From Sphaerisporangium sp040649355 (lineage in GTDB: Bacteria > Actinomycetota > Actinomycetes > Streptosporangiales > Streptosporangiaceae), in assembly GCF_043197795.1 (NCBI RefSeq), contig NZ_JBICTU010000001.1:124001-188000 (forward strand): a DNA stretch of 64,000 nt, written 5' to 3'. Below the pieces are notes generated by a model that was not told where the DNA came from, made no database searches, and saw only the letters and a program-made list of their open reading frames with translations. The position numbers and the translations under genes were made by a program. Shown one piece after another: positions 40,148 to 49,471 of this stretch. The first letter of the stretch is position 1. Every line of letters starts with the position of its first letter.

Positions 40148-41912
40148 GCGCCGGCCGCCGAACCACGACCAGCGGTGGCGGCCGAACGACCGCAAGGGCC
40201 CGGTGTGCGGGTTCACCCTGCGCGGGAAGACCTGCGAGAAGAAGGGCGCGCACTACTGCGAGCCGCGCGCCGACCGGTTCGTGCTGTTCTGCGCGGAGCT
40301 GCTGGTGCATACCAAGGGCCCGCACCGGCGCCGCCCGTTCCTGCTGCGGTTCTGGCAGGAACACGAGATCGGCCGGCCGCTGTTCGGCGAGGTGGTCTGG
40401 TCGGCCGAGTGGGAGCGGTACGTTCGCCGCTACCGCATCGCGCACATCGTCGTCGCGAGGAAGAACGGGAAGTCCGAGATCGCCGCGGCGATCCAGCTGT
40501 ACCTGCTGGTCGGTGACGACGAGGAGTTCGCTGAGGTCTACTCGGCGGCCAAGGACATGAAGCAGGCCGCGAAGGTGTTCGAGCCGGCCGTGCGCATGGT
40601 CCAGTTGAGCCCGTTGCTCAGGGGGCGGCTCAAGCACCTGAAGGACGCCAACCGGCTGGTCGACGAGAAGTCGCACAGCCACTACGAGGTCATCACCTCC
40701 GACGCCAAGGGCGAGCTCGGTCACAACCCGCACGGGTTCAATCTGGACGAGGTGCTGTCGCAGCTGGACGGGTCGTTGTGGGAGGCGATGACCACGGCCG
40801 CCGGCGCGCGTGAGCAGGAGCTGATGTTCACCACGACGACGGAGACCAACGACGTGGCGTCGTTCGGCGCGGTGATGATCGATGACGCTGAGCGGGTCCA
40901 GGAGGACCCGGCGCGGGCGCCCCATGTGTTCACCTTCGTCCGTAAGCTCCCGCGCACCCCAGAGGCCCTGGAGCGCCTGCAGAGGATCTTCAAGGGGCAC
41001 CCGGACCTGCCGGTCACGCTCGACCCGTACGACGAGCGGAACTGGAAGTGGCCCAACCCGGCCTTGGACGACTTCAAGAGCCGCGAGGCGATGCGCCGCC
41101 AGGCCCTGGAGGCCCGCGGCTCGAAGCTCAAGGAGAACGGGTTCCTGCAGTTCCAGATGAACTGCCGGGTCCAGCAGGCCACCCGGTACATCTCGCTGGA
41201 CCTGTGGGACGCCTGCATCGGCGAGCTCGCCCCGAACCCCGAGTGGATTCTCCCGCTCATCGAGGGCCGCAAGTGCTGGGGCGGCCTGGACCTGTCGTCC
41301 AAACTCGACCTGTCGAGCCTGTGCTTGCACTTCGACAACGGGTGGACCTGGTGGCGCCACTGGGCGCCGGAGTCGGTCGCGCCGGTGCTGGACGAGGCGA
41401 CCGGCGGCCAGTTCTCGGAGTGGGCCGACGCCGGATGGGTGCGGCTCACCGAGGGCGACACGATCGACTACGACGCGATCTACGACGACATCGCCACCGA
41501 CCACGACCGGTTCCGCATCGTCGACATCACCTACGACAAGTGGTGTGGCGAGCCGGTGCGCCAGGCGATCGAGAAGCGCACCAAGCTCACCATGCACGAG
41601 TCGAACACCACCTACGAGCGGATGACCGACCCGATGACGGAGCTCGCCCGCCTGCTGAAGAAGCGCGACGGGACGTTCGTCCACGGCGGTAACCCGGTGG
41701 CCCGGTGGATGGCCGACAACCTGGAGGCCAAGACGCCGGCCGACGACGCGAGCCGCTTCCGGCCGGTCAAACCGGACCGCGACAAGTCCGGCAAGCGGAT
41801 CGACGGCATGGTCACCCTGCTGTACGGCATCGACGGCCGCCGCCGCGGCGGTCCCGCCGAATCCATCTACAAGACGCGCGGTCTGACCGTGCTGGGAGGC
41901 AGGGACGCGTGA
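40119..41912 (+). CDS. terL: Terminase large subunit
   Basis: A 597-residue packaging motor. GTG 40119 follows GAGGGAGGCGGG. The ATPase has Walker A ARKNGKS (113-119) and Walker B FNLDE (207-211); the C-terminal nuclease has GGLDLSSKLDLS and later acidic residues. It belongs to the YmfN/Terminase_1 group common in HK97-like siphophages. A cysteine-rich N-terminal part (VCGFTLRGKTCEKKGAHYC) may bind zinc. Confidence 0.95.
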   Translation: MTRRRTSSPERRPPNHDQRWRPNDRKGPVCGFTLRGKTCEKKGAHYCEPRADRFVLFCAELLVHTKGPHRRRPFLLRFWQEHEIGRPLFGEVVWSAEWERYVRRYRIAHIVVARKNGKSEIAAAIQLYLLVGDDEEFAEVYSAAKDMKQAAKVFEPAVRMVQLSPLLRGRLKHLKDANRLVDEKSHSHYEVITSDAKGELGHNPHGFNLDEVLSQLDGSLWEAMTTAAGAREQELMFTTTTETNDVASFGAVMIDDAERVQEDPARAPHVFTFVRKLPRTPEALERLQRIFKGHPDLPVTLDPYDERNWKWPNPALDDFKSREAMRRQALEARGSKLKENGFLQFQMNCRVQQATRYISLDLWDACIGELAPNPEWILPLIEGRKCWGGLDLSSKLDLSSLCLHFDNGWTWWRHWAPESVAPVLDEATGGQFSEWADAGWVRLTEGDTIDYDAIYDDIATDHDRFRIVDITYDKWCGEPVRQAIEKRTKLTMHESNTTYERMTDPMTELARLLKKRDGTFVHGGNPVARWMADNLEAKTPADDASRFRPVKPDRDKSGKRIDGMVTLLYGIDGRRRGGPAESIYKTRGLTVLGGRDA

Positions 41913-42169
41913 TCGGTTCGACCCAGCATCCGCCGGCCCGGTGGCAGCGCGCCGCGGCGGCCGCCGGCCAGGCGATCGGGGGCCTGCAGCTGGATCGGTG
42001 GGATCTCATCTGCGGCCTCGGCGTGGTGGCCTTGTTCGCCGGGGTGTGGATCTGGGTGCACCTGGGCGCCGCGCTCACGCTGATCGGCGTGCTGCTGATC
42101 GCCCTGGGCATCGCCGGCGCGCGCACCGCCGCGGCGGACGACGCTTCGACTACGCCTGGGCGGGGGTGA
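41909..42169 (+). CDS. Small membrane protein
   Basis: An 86-residue protein, GTG 41909 (GTGA overlap). LICGLGVVALFAGVWIWVHL and LTLIGVLLIALGIAGA form two membrane helices. Placement between terminase and portal is seen in other actinophages; function unknown. Confidence 0.7.
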   Translation: MIGSTQHPPARWQRAAAAAGQAIGGLQLDRWDLICGLGVVALFAGVWIWVHLGAALTLIGVLLIALGIAGARTAAADDASTTPGRG

Positions 42170-42171
42170 CC

Positions 42172-44154
42172 ATGGGCCTGATCCGATCGGCCGTCCGCGC
42201 GAGCTCCTACCCGAGCTCGGGGATCGCGACCCCCGAGAAGTGGGTGGAGGAGTGGTTCGCCGGCGGCGCCGCCACCGCGGCCGGGGTGTTCGTCGACGAG
42301 GACACCGCGCTGCACTACTCGCCGTTCTTCGCCGGGGTGCGGGTCATCGCCGAGGACCTCGCCTCGCTGCCGCTGATCACCTACGAGCGGCTCACCCGCG
42401 GCAAGCGGCGCGCCACCGAGCACGCGCTCTACCCGCTGCTGCACGACCAGCCCAACCCGTACATGTCGAGCGTGGCGCTGCGCGAGACCTTGCAGGGCCA
42501 CGCGATGACCTGGCGCGGCGGCTACGCCAACATCGTGCGCAACGGCGCCGGCGACGTCACCGAGCTCTGGCCGCTTCGGCCCGACCGCACCAAGCCCGAG
42601 ATCAAGCGCACCAGCCGCGGCACCTTCACGCTGATGTACCGCTACACCGACGACGTCAACGGCATCCACACGATGCTGCATCCCGACGAGGTGCTCCACA
42701 TTCACGGCCTGGGCGGCAACGGCGTCCAGGGCTACTCGCTGATCGGCCTGGCCCGCCAGTCCATCGGCCTGGGCCTGGCCACCGAGGCATACGGCTCGGC
42801 GTTCTTCGCCAACGGGTCACGGCCCTCCGGGGTGCTCAAGCACCCGGGCGAGCTCGGCGACGCCGCCAGCAGGCGGCTGCGCGAGGGCTGGGAGGACATG
42901 CACCGCGGCCTGGACAACGCCCAGCGCGTCGCGATCCTGGAGGAGGGGATGGAGTGGCAGTCCATCGGCATCCCGCCCGAGGACGCCCAGTTCCTGCAGA
43001 CCCGCAAGTTCGGCGTCTCCGACATGGCGCGGTGGCTGCGCCTGCCGCCGCACAAGATCGGCGACCTGGAGCACGCGACCTACACCAACATCGAGCACCA
43101 GGCGCTGGACTACGTGACCAGCGCGCTGCGGATCTGGCTGGTCCGCTGGGAACAGGCGATCCTCACCCGGCTGCTCACCTCGGTCGAGCGTGGCCGGTTC
43201 TTCGCCGAGCACCTGGTCGACGCGCTGCTACGCGGCGACATCAAGAGCCGGTATGAGGCGTACGCGATCGGCCGCAACTGGGGCTGGCTCAGCGCGGACG
43301 ACATCGCGGAGATGGAGAACCGCAACCCGCTGCCCGACGACCGCGGGTCGGTGTACCTGGTGCCGCTCAACATGGTGCCCGCACAGACCCCGGCGGAGAT
43401 CGAGGCGGACGCGGGCGCGCCGCGCCGGTACGGTCTGCGGATCGCCCGCGGCATCGAGGGCCGCAAACGGATCGCGGCCCAGTACACCAAGCTCTTGGCG
43501 GCCGCCGATCTCAGCCTGGCGGAGCTGGAGCGCGAGCTGGTCACCGCGCTGGTCGACCAGCACCTGAATGCCGACCCGCCGACGACGGGCGCGTTCGCGG
43601 CCGCCATCGAGGAGCTCTACGCCGGCACCATCACTGAGCGGACCTCGGCGGCGTGGATGCCGATCTTCAGCGAGTTCGCTGCGGCGATCGCGCAGGACGC
43701 GGCGGCCGACGTCGCCTACGACGCCGCGGTGGATCTGGAGCAGTGGGTCCGTTCCTATGTCACCTCCCACGTGGGTTACCGCATCGCCTCCGAGCTCGGC
43801 CAGCTGGGCGCGCAGCTGGCGGCCGCCGACCCGGCGGCCGCCGTGCTCGCGCGGCTGGCCAAGTGGGTGACCGACCGGCCCGAGCAGCTCGCCAAGTGGC
43901 AGGGCAACCAGTTGCCCAACGCCGCCGCGCGTGAGGCCTGGCGCGCCGCCGGGGTGAAGACCCTGAAGTGGGTGGCGCTCGGGTCGGCGGACTGCCCGTT
44001 CTGCAGCGCCTTGGACGGCGTCACGGTTGGCATCGACGCCCCGTTCGCCGCCAAGGGCGCCGAGCTCGGCGAGGCCGAGAAGCTGTCGACCCCTCGCGAC
44101 ATCCACCACCCGCCCCTGCACCCCGGCTGCGACTGCCAGATCGTGCCAGCCTGA
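42172..44154 (+). CDS. Portal protein fused to a MuF-type minor head protein
   Basis: A 660-residue protein from ATG 42172. Residues 1-430 are an HK97-family portal (YSPFFAGVRVIAEDLASLPL; QFLQTRKFGVSDMARWLRLP). Residues 450-660 are a MuF-like domain ending SADCPFCSALDGVTVG and HPPLHPGCDCQIVPA. The portal forms the dodecameric DNA entrance; MuF proteins are minor capsid or ejected proteins. The two are usually separate genes; here one frame runs through with no stop. Confidence 0.9.
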   Translation: MGLIRSAVRASSYPSSGIATPEKWVEEWFAGGAATAAGVFVDEDTALHYSPFFAGVRVIAEDLASLPLITYERLTRGKRRATEHALYPLLHDQPNPYMSSVALRETLQGHAMTWRGGYANIVRNGAGDVTELWPLRPDRTKPEIKRTSRGTFTLMYRYTDDVNGIHTMLHPDEVLHIHGLGGNGVQGYSLIGLARQSIGLGLATEAYGSAFFANGSRPSGVLKHPGELGDAASRRLREGWEDMHRGLDNAQRVAILEEGMEWQSIGIPPEDAQFLQTRKFGVSDMARWLRLPPHKIGDLEHATYTNIEHQALDYVTSALRIWLVRWEQAILTRLLTSVERGRFFAEHLVDALLRGDIKSRYEAYAIGRNWGWLSADDIAEMENRNPLPDDRGSVYLVPLNMVPAQTPAEIEADAGAPRRYGLRIARGIEGRKRIAAQYTKLLAAADLSLAELERELVTALVDQHLNADPPTTGAFAAAIEELYAGTITERTSAAWMPIFSEFAAAIAQDAAADVAYDAAVDLEQWVRSYVTSHVGYRIASELGQLGAQLAAADPAAAVLARLAKWVTDRPEQLAKWQGNQLPNAAAREAWRAAGVKTLKWVALGSADCPFCSALDGVTVGIDAPFAAKGAELGEAEKLSTPRDIHHPPLHPGCDCQIVPA

Positions 44155-44165
44155 AAGGAGTGATC

Positions 44166-44798
44166 ATGAAACGGTTGCACGTCCGCGGCTACGCCGAGGT
44201 CGAGCGCGCCGGTGAGGTCGGCCCGATCCCGTTCGTGGCGGCCACCGCCGGCGCCAAGGCCGACGGCCTGGATCTGCAGATGTCCGGCGTCGACCTGACC
44301 CGCTACCAGGCCAACCCGGTGATCATGTACGACCACGAGTATTGGGGCAGGGACGCGCTGCCGATCGGCCGCGCCGAGAACGTCCGGGTCGACGGCGACG
44401 CCCTGCGGATGGACATCGTGTTCGACACCGACGACGAGTTCGCCCGCACCGTCGACCGCAAGGTCCGTGGCCGGTTCCTCAACGCGGTCAGCATCGGGTT
44501 CGGGGCGTACAACATCGACGAGGCCGGGGTGCCCGAGCGGTGGGAGCTGTACGAGACCAGCGTCGTTCCGCTGCCCCTGGACCCAGGCGCGCTCGCCGAC
44601 CCGAACCGCGCTGGAGGCCTCGCTCTGGCCCGGGCCCTGGCCGACGTCGGCGGCCGAGGCCTCGGCGGCGACGTCGACGAGCAGACCGTACGCAAGGCGA
44701 TCGCCTCCCTGCAGGCGCTGCTGCCCACCCCGTCGGCCAACCCGTCGGCGGCCGCCGACCGGGCTCGCCGGCTCCGCCTCATTGAGGCGTCTCTCTAA
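44166..44798 (+). CDS. HK97-type prohead protease
   Basis: A 210-residue serine protease of family S78. AAAGGAG precedes ATG 44166. MYDHEYWG contains the catalytic histidine and FLNAVSIGFGA the serine; a glutamate follows in WELYETSVVPLP. It cleaves the capsid delta domain during head maturation. It is followed directly by the capsid gene. Confidence 0.92.
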   Translation: MKRLHVRGYAEVERAGEVGPIPFVAATAGAKADGLDLQMSGVDLTRYQANPVIMYDHEYWGRDALPIGRAENVRVDGDALRMDIVFDTDDEFARTVDRKVRGRFLNAVSIGFGAYNIDEAGVPERWELYETSVVPLPLDPGALADPNRAGGLALARALADVGGRGLGGDVDEQTVRKAIASLQALLPTPSANPSAAADRARRLRLIEASL

Positions 44799-44873
44799 CC
44801 CACACGATCTCCGCCACAGGGCCGCCGTGGTCCTGCGCTGGCGGCTGCCTGCAGTACGAATCAGGAGGTAAGG

Positions 44874-46097
44874 GTGGACGTCAACGCCCTCAAGCAGAAG
44901 CGCGCCGGGCTGGCCAAGCAGGCGCGCGCCATCATGGACGGCGCCGAGGCCCTCAGCCGGAGCATGACCAGCGAAGAGGAGACCGAGTTCGACCGGATGA
45001 TGGACGACGTCGACAAGCTCGACCGCACCATCGCCCGGGAGGAGAAGCTCCGCGAGCAGGAGAAGCGCGTCGCCGGCGACAACCCGCCCGAGGACGACCC
45101 GAACGGCCCGGGCACGGGCACCGAGCAGGAGCGCAAGGCGCGCGCCTGGCGGGTCTTCCTGCGCGACGGCCGCGCCGGCCTGACCCAGGAGCACGCCCGC
45201 GCGCTGAACATGGGCTCAGACCCCGAGGGCGGCTACCTGGTCGCGCCCACCCAGTGGGTCACGGAGCTGCTCCAGGCCGTTGACGACGAGGTGCCGCTGC
45301 GCGGCATCGCCAACGTGGTGCAGCTGACCAGCGGTGAGAGCCTCGGGGTGCCGACCCTGGACACCGACCTGGGCGACGCCGAGTGGACCAGCGAGGTGGC
45401 CACCGGGTCGCAGGACGACGCGCTGCGGTTCGGCGGCCGGGAGCTGTCGCCCAACCCGCTGGCCAAGCGGGTGAAGATCTCCCGCACGCTGCTGCGTCGC
45501 GCGTCGCGGAACCCCGAGCAGATCGTCCGGGACCGGATGTCCTACAAGTTCGGCGTCACCCAGGAGAAGGCGTTCATGGTCGGCGACGGCAACAAGAAGC
45601 CACTCGGCCTGTTCACCGCCTCCGCTCAGGGCATCTCCACCAACCGGGACATCGCCATCGGTTCGGGCGGCGCCATCCCGCTGACCCCGGCCACCGGTGA
45701 CCAGCTCATCGACGCCAAGTACACGCTCAAGGGGCAGTATTGGTCCAAGGCGCGGTGGCTGTTCCACCGCGACCTCATCAGGACGATCCGCAAGATCAAG
45801 ACGACCGACGGGTTCTACGTGTGGCAGGCCGGCCTGGCCAGCGACCGGCCCGACACGATCCTGGACGTCCCGTTCATCGTGTCGGAGTGGGTGCCCAACA
45901 CCATCACGGGCAACAACTACGTCGGCATGATCGGCGACTTCTCGTTCTACTGGATCGTCGACGCGCTGAGCATGGAGGTTCAGCGGCTGGTCGAGCTGTA
46001 TGCCGAGAGCAACCAGGTGGGGTTCATCGGCCGCCTGGAGACCGACGCGATGCCGGTCCTTGAGGAGCCCTTCGTCCGTCTCAAGGTCGCCGCGTAG
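44874..46097 (+). CDS. Major capsid protein, HK97 fold
   Basis: A 407-residue protein. GTG 44874 has AGGAGGTAAGG. The N-terminal 110 residues are helical and charged, the delta domain removed by the protease. The mature part has GSDPEGGYLVAPTQWVTELL, the E-loop region with GVPTLDTDLGDAEWTSE, and EKAFMVGDGNKKPLGLF. It builds the icosahedral shell. Confidence 0.95.
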   Translation: MDVNALKQKRAGLAKQARAIMDGAEALSRSMTSEEETEFDRMMDDVDKLDRTIAREEKLREQEKRVAGDNPPEDDPNGPGTGTEQERKARAWRVFLRDGRAGLTQEHARALNMGSDPEGGYLVAPTQWVTELLQAVDDEVPLRGIANVVQLTSGESLGVPTLDTDLGDAEWTSEVATGSQDDALRFGGRELSPNPLAKRVKISRTLLRRASRNPEQIVRDRMSYKFGVTQEKAFMVGDGNKKPLGLFTASAQGISTNRDIAIGSGGAIPLTPATGDQLIDAKYTLKGQYWSKARWLFHRDLIRTIRKIKTTDGFYVWQAGLASDRPDTILDVPFIVSEWVPNTITGNNYVGMIGDFSFYWIVDALSMEVQRLVELYAESNQVGFIGRLETDAMPVLEEPFVRLKVAA

Positions 46098-46137
46098 GCG
46101 CCCCGTAACCCACGCCCACGACAGGGAGCATCCGCAC

Positions 46138-46536
46138 ATGTCCAGGCTCGACAATGTCAACGACATCTCGATCGCCGCGTCGCTGGTGCCCGCCGCGCGC
46201 ACCACGACGGCCAACGGCACCGGGGTGGACCTCGCCGGCTACAACGCCGCGGCGGTGGTCATCTGCGCCGGCGTCATCACCGACGGCACCCTCTACACCT
46301 TCGAAGTGCAGGAGTCCGACGACAACGCCACGTTCACCGCGGTGGCCGACGCCGACCTGATCGGCACCGAACCGGCCCTGGCCGCGAGCGACGACAACGC
46401 CGTGCGCGAGCTCGGCTACAAGGGCATCAAGCGCTACATCCGCGTCGCGCTCGCCACGGTGACCGGGTCGCCGGCGACCGGCGGGGTGTTCGCGGCCTTC
46501 GTGGTGCGCGGCAAGCCCCGCAAGTCCCCGGCCTGA
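46138..46536 (+). CDS. Phage head-associated protein
   Basis: A 132-residue beta-rich protein: SIAASLVPAARTTTANGTGV, YTFEVQESDDNATFTAVADA and GYKGIKRYIRVALATVTGSP. Similar proteins lie just behind capsid genes and may be decoration or head-tail proteins. Role inferred from position. Confidence 0.7.
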   Translation: MSRLDNVNDISIAASLVPAARTTTANGTGVDLAGYNAAAVVICAGVITDGTLYTFEVQESDDNATFTAVADADLIGTEPALAASDDNAVRELGYKGIKRYIRVALATVTGSPATGGVFAAFVVRGKPRKSPA

Positions 46537-46541
46537 CAGCC

Positions 46542-46577
46542 CCGGACCCGGGGCGGGCCCCCGAGCCCCGGGTCCGG
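46542..46577 (+). terminator. Hairpin behind the head gene
   Basis: CCGGACCCGGGG (46542-46553) pairs perfectly with CCCCGGGTCCGG (46566-46577). It may lower expression of downstream genes relative to the capsid gene. Confidence 0.7.
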
Positions 46578-46600
46578 CCCCCATCTGAAAGGACGAACCG

Positions 46601-46888
46601 ATGAAGCTCGAAATGAGAACGCTGTACGCCACATCCGAGCGCAGTGTCCAGCCCGGCCAGCAGGCCGTGTTCCCGCGCGAGGAGGCCGAGGCCCTCATCG
46701 CCGGCGGGTTCGCGGTACCCGTCGACGACGACGGCGAGGGCAAGGTACGTACCCGCCCGGTCCCCCAGCCGCCCAAGCGGGCGGCCCGGGGTGGCAAGCC
46801 GCCGGCCGCGCCTGAGGGCCCGGGGCCTGCCGACCCGCCCACGCCTGAGGGCCCGGGGCCTGCCGACCCGCCCACGCCGACGGAGTAG
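46601..46888 (+). CDS. Small head-region protein with repeat tail
   Basis: A 95-residue protein; GAAAGGACG precedes ATG 46601. The first 55 residues (LYATSERSVQPGQQAVFPRE, EAEALIAGGFAVPV) match small phage proteins found between capsid and connector genes. The tail is a duplicated proline-rich unit from a 33-base DNA repeat. Confidence 0.7.
   Translation: MKLEMRTLYATSERSVQPGQQAVFPREEAEALIAGGFAVPVDDDGEGKVRTRPVPQPPKRAARGGKPPAAPEGPGPADPPTPEGPGPADPPTPTE
46811..46876. repeat. 33-base perfect tandem duplication
   Basis: Two identical 33-base units (46811-46843 and 46844-46876), both starting CCTGAGGGCCCGGGG. They encode a duplicated PEGPGPADPPT segment and keep the frame. Confidence 0.85.
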
Positions 46889-46891
46889 CCC

Positions 46892-47437
46892 ATGCCGTAC
46901 GCCGAGGCCGAGGAGCTCGGCATCCTGCTGGGCCGCGGCGATGAGGGCCTGGACGGCGTTGAGACCGCCCGGGCCGAGATGCTGCTGGAGATGGCCACCG
47001 GCGCGATCGACTCCAAGACCGAGCAGCCGCTGCAGCTGCAGGAGTCCACGCACGTCCTGGACGCTCGCGGCGGCACCAAGCTGGTGCTCCCGCGCTGGCC
47101 GGTCACGGCGGTCGCCGCGGTCGTCGTGCTCGACGAGCGCGACCAGGAGATCACCCTGACCCATGGCGCCGACTACCGGTGGACCCGGTGGGGGCTGCTG
47201 CGCAGGGTCCGCGGATGCTGGCCCTGTAAGGAGCGGTCAGTGATAGTGACCCTTACCGCCGGGTACGACCCGATTCCCGGGAGCGTCCACGCCATGTGTC
47301 TTCGCCTGGCCTTGGCGGGGTGGGAGAACCCGGCCGGACTGGAGTCCCTGCGGCTCGGCGACTGGAACGCCAAGTACGCATCCGCCGGGCTCACCACCGC
47401 CGAGCTCCGCACCCTGTCGAAGTACGCGGCGCACTGA
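46892..47437 (+). CDS. Head-tail connector protein (gp6-like)
   Basis: A 181-residue protein: an N-terminal helical part (MPYAEAEELGILLGRGDEGL) and a beta part with LVLPRWPVTAVAAVVVLDER, the pattern of HK97 gp6/SPP1 gp15-like connectors that sit under the portal. The stop overlaps the next start (TGATG). Confidence 0.8.
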   Translation: MPYAEAEELGILLGRGDEGLDGVETARAEMLLEMATGAIDSKTEQPLQLQESTHVLDARGGTKLVLPRWPVTAVAAVVVLDERDQEITLTHGADYRWTRWGLLRRVRGCWPCKERSVIVTLTAGYDPIPGSVHAMCLRLALAGWENPAGLESLRLGDWNAKYASAGLTTAELRTLSKYAAH

Positions 47438-47772
47438 TGGTCGAGCATCTGCTGAACCGCACGCTGGCGCACACCCGGCCGCACACCTTCAGCGACGGAG
47501 GCGGCGGTCAGGCCACCGAGTGGCGGCCCGTCGGCACTGGCACCGTACGGGCCCGCGTCAACCAGCCCACCGCTGTGGAGCGGGAGGCCGGCGACCAGCT
47601 CAGCGCCGACCTGTCCTACCCGATCTACCTGTCACCGCGCGCGGCCGTACGCCGCGGCGATCGCCTCACCGACGGCCACGCGGTCTACGAGGTCTTGGAG
47701 ACCTACGGCCCGTCGGTGTCGATCTACCTGCGCGCCGACTGCCGGCTACGGCAAAGCGAGGGGGGGCCGTGA
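47437..47772 (+). CDS. Head-tail stopper (SPP1 gp16-like)
   Basis: A 111-residue beta-barrel-type protein. GTVRARVNQPTAVEREAGDQ and RRGDRLTDGHAVYEVLETYG fit the head closure family. ATG 47437 overlaps the stop before it; its own stop overlaps the next start. Confidence 0.75.
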   Translation: MVEHLLNRTLAHTRPHTFSDGGGGQATEWRPVGTGTVRARVNQPTAVEREAGDQLSADLSYPIYLSPRAAVRRGDRLTDGHAVYEVLETYGPSVSIYLRADCRLRQSEGGP

Positions 47773-48128
47773 AGATCGAGATCGACGCCGCGGCGGTGCG
47801 GCGCCAGTTCTACCTGATGTTCCACGACATCGACGCCGCCGGGGCCGAGGTCGCGGCCGAGTGGGCCGGCCACGTGCAGACCCACGCCGTCGACCACGTG
47901 GCCGTCGACACCGGGTTCCTCGGCGCCCACATCGACAAACGGGTGTCCAAGGCCAGGATGAGCGCGCAGGTCGGTGTGTTCGACAAGGACGGCTACTACG
48001 GCACGTTCATCGAGAAGGGCACCGATTCGATCACCGCCGATCCGTTCCTGGAGCCCGCGTTCGACGACGGGAACGACCGCCTGGAGGAGATCACCCGCAG
48101 GGCGATCGACAGGCACCTGCCCGGATGA
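47769..48128 (+). CDS. HK97 gp10-like tail completion protein
   Basis: A 119-residue protein, GTG 47769. VDHVAVDTGFLGAHIDKRVS and TFIEKGTDSITADPFLEPAF are the usual gp10 features (mature tail end formation). Confidence 0.85.
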   Translation: MKIEIDAAAVRRQFYLMFHDIDAAGAEVAAEWAGHVQTHAVDHVAVDTGFLGAHIDKRVSKARMSAQVGVFDKDGYYGTFIEKGTDSITADPFLEPAFDDGNDRLEEITRRAIDRHLPG

Positions 48129-48526
48129 GCGCGATCTGGCCGGTACAGCAGGCCATCTACGGACGGCTCACCGCCGACGCCGAACTCGGCGCGCTGATCT
48201 CCGGGGTGTTCGACGAGGTCCCCGAGTCCAAGGACAAACCGTACGTCGCGTTCGCCGAGATCACCGAGACCCCCCTGGACTCCCACGACCGCATCGGGTT
48301 CGAGGTGATGGTCACCCTCAACGCCTGGTCCGCCTACCGAGGGTTCGGCCAGTCGGCGCAGGTCCTGGAGCACGTGCACCGGATCTTGCACCGGGTCGAG
48401 CTGGAGGTGCAGGGGTGGGAGCTCATCAGCATCGCCCACGTCGCCGACGGCGTGCGGCGGGTCAACGATCCCAACCTCAGACAAGGCCAGGCGCGGTTCC
48501 GCGTCTGGGTCCAGCAGAACAGATAG
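48125..48526 (+). CDS. Tail completion/terminator protein, DUF3168
   Basis: A 133-residue protein, ATG 48125 (ATGA overlap). WPVQQAIYGRLTADAELGAL, KPYVAFAEITETP and AYRGFGQSAQVLEHVHRIL fit the DUF3168/gpU-like tail terminator family. Confidence 0.85.
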   Translation: MSAIWPVQQAIYGRLTADAELGALISGVFDEVPESKDKPYVAFAEITETPLDSHDRIGFEVMVTLNAWSAYRGFGQSAQVLEHVHRILHRVELEVQGWELISIAHVADGVRRVNDPNLRQGQARFRVWVQQNR

Positions 48527-48535
48527 GAGACGCCG

Positions 48536-48946
48536 ATGGGCGTTGACGGGTACGGCTGCCAGCTGCAGCGCTCGGACATGGCCGACCCCCCGGGGTTCGC
48601 CGCGATCGCCGGCGTGGTGAACGTGAAGGGCCCGGAGATCTCCCGGGAGACCTACGACTCCACCCACCACGCCTCACCCGACGCCTACCGGCAGTTCGTG
48701 GGCGGGCTGAAGGAAGCGGGCGAGGTCAGCCTGGAGGTCCGCTACGACCCGCGCGATCACGATGTGCTGATCGCGGACTTCCAGGACACCGAGCCGCGGG
48801 ACTACCGACTGGTCTGGCCGGCCATCACCGGCGCCCAGTGGGACGTCAAGGGGATCATGAACGGCTTCAAACCGGAGGGCCCTCACGACGACCTGCTGAC
48901 GGCCGAGATCACGATCAAGGTGACCGGCAAGCCGGTCTTCAGCTGA
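48536..48946 (+). CDS. Major tail tube protein
   Basis: A 136-residue protein following GATAGGAGACGCC. It has GVVNVKGPEISRETYDSTHH, KEAGEVSLEVRYDPRDHDVL and MNGFKPEGPHDDLLTAEITI, the tail tube fold of lambda gpV-like siphophages. Position before the chaperone genes agrees. Confidence 0.87.
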   Translation: MGVDGYGCQLQRSDMADPPGFAAIAGVVNVKGPEISRETYDSTHHASPDAYRQFVGGLKEAGEVSLEVRYDPRDHDVLIADFQDTEPRDYRLVWPAITGAQWDVKGIMNGFKPEGPHDDLLTAEITIKVTGKPVFS

Positions 48947-48958
48947 GACGGGTGTGAA

Positions 48959-49471
48959 ATGACGTTAACGAGCAAGCTTGTGGTGTCGCTGGACTCGACG
49001 CTCACCAGCGCCCTGGACCTGGCCCAAGGCAGCGTGCCGCTGAGACTGCGCGAGGTGCTGGCCCTGGCCGACGGTACCGGCGCCGGCCGGGCCGACAAGA
49101 TCTTCAGCGACCGGCGCACCCTCGCCGCCAGCGGCACCGAATCGCTCGACCTGGCCGGCGGGCTGACCGACGCGTTCGGCAACGTGATCACCTTCGCCCG
49201 GATCAAGGCGCTGCTCATCGTGGCGGCCACCGGTAACACCAACAACGTGGTCGTCGGCGGGGCCGCCTCCAACGGGTTCGCCACCCCGTTCGGCGACGCC
49301 ACCGACAAGCTCGTCCTTCGCCCCGGCGGGCTGTGCCTGCTCACCACCGGCCCGGCCGACGCCACGGCGTACGCGGTCACCGCGGCGACCGGCGACCTGC
49401 TGCAGGTCGCCAACTCCGGTTCCGGAACCGGAGTCACCTACGACATCGTCCTGATCGGAGCCAGCGCATGA
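48959..49471 (+). CDS. Phage tail-region protein of unknown role
   Basis: A 170-residue beta-rich protein with LTSKLVVSLDSTLTSALDLA and KALLIVAATGNTNNVVVGGA. Some siphophages have a second tube-like or tail decoration protein here; nothing firmer can be said. Confidence 0.65.
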   Translation: MTLTSKLVVSLDSTLTSALDLAQGSVPLRLREVLALADGTGAGRADKIFSDRRTLAASGTESLDLAGGLTDAFGNVITFARIKALLIVAATGNTNNVVVGGAASNGFATPFGDATDKLVLRPGGLCLLTTGPADATAYAVTAATGDLLQVANSGSGTGVTYDIVLIGASA

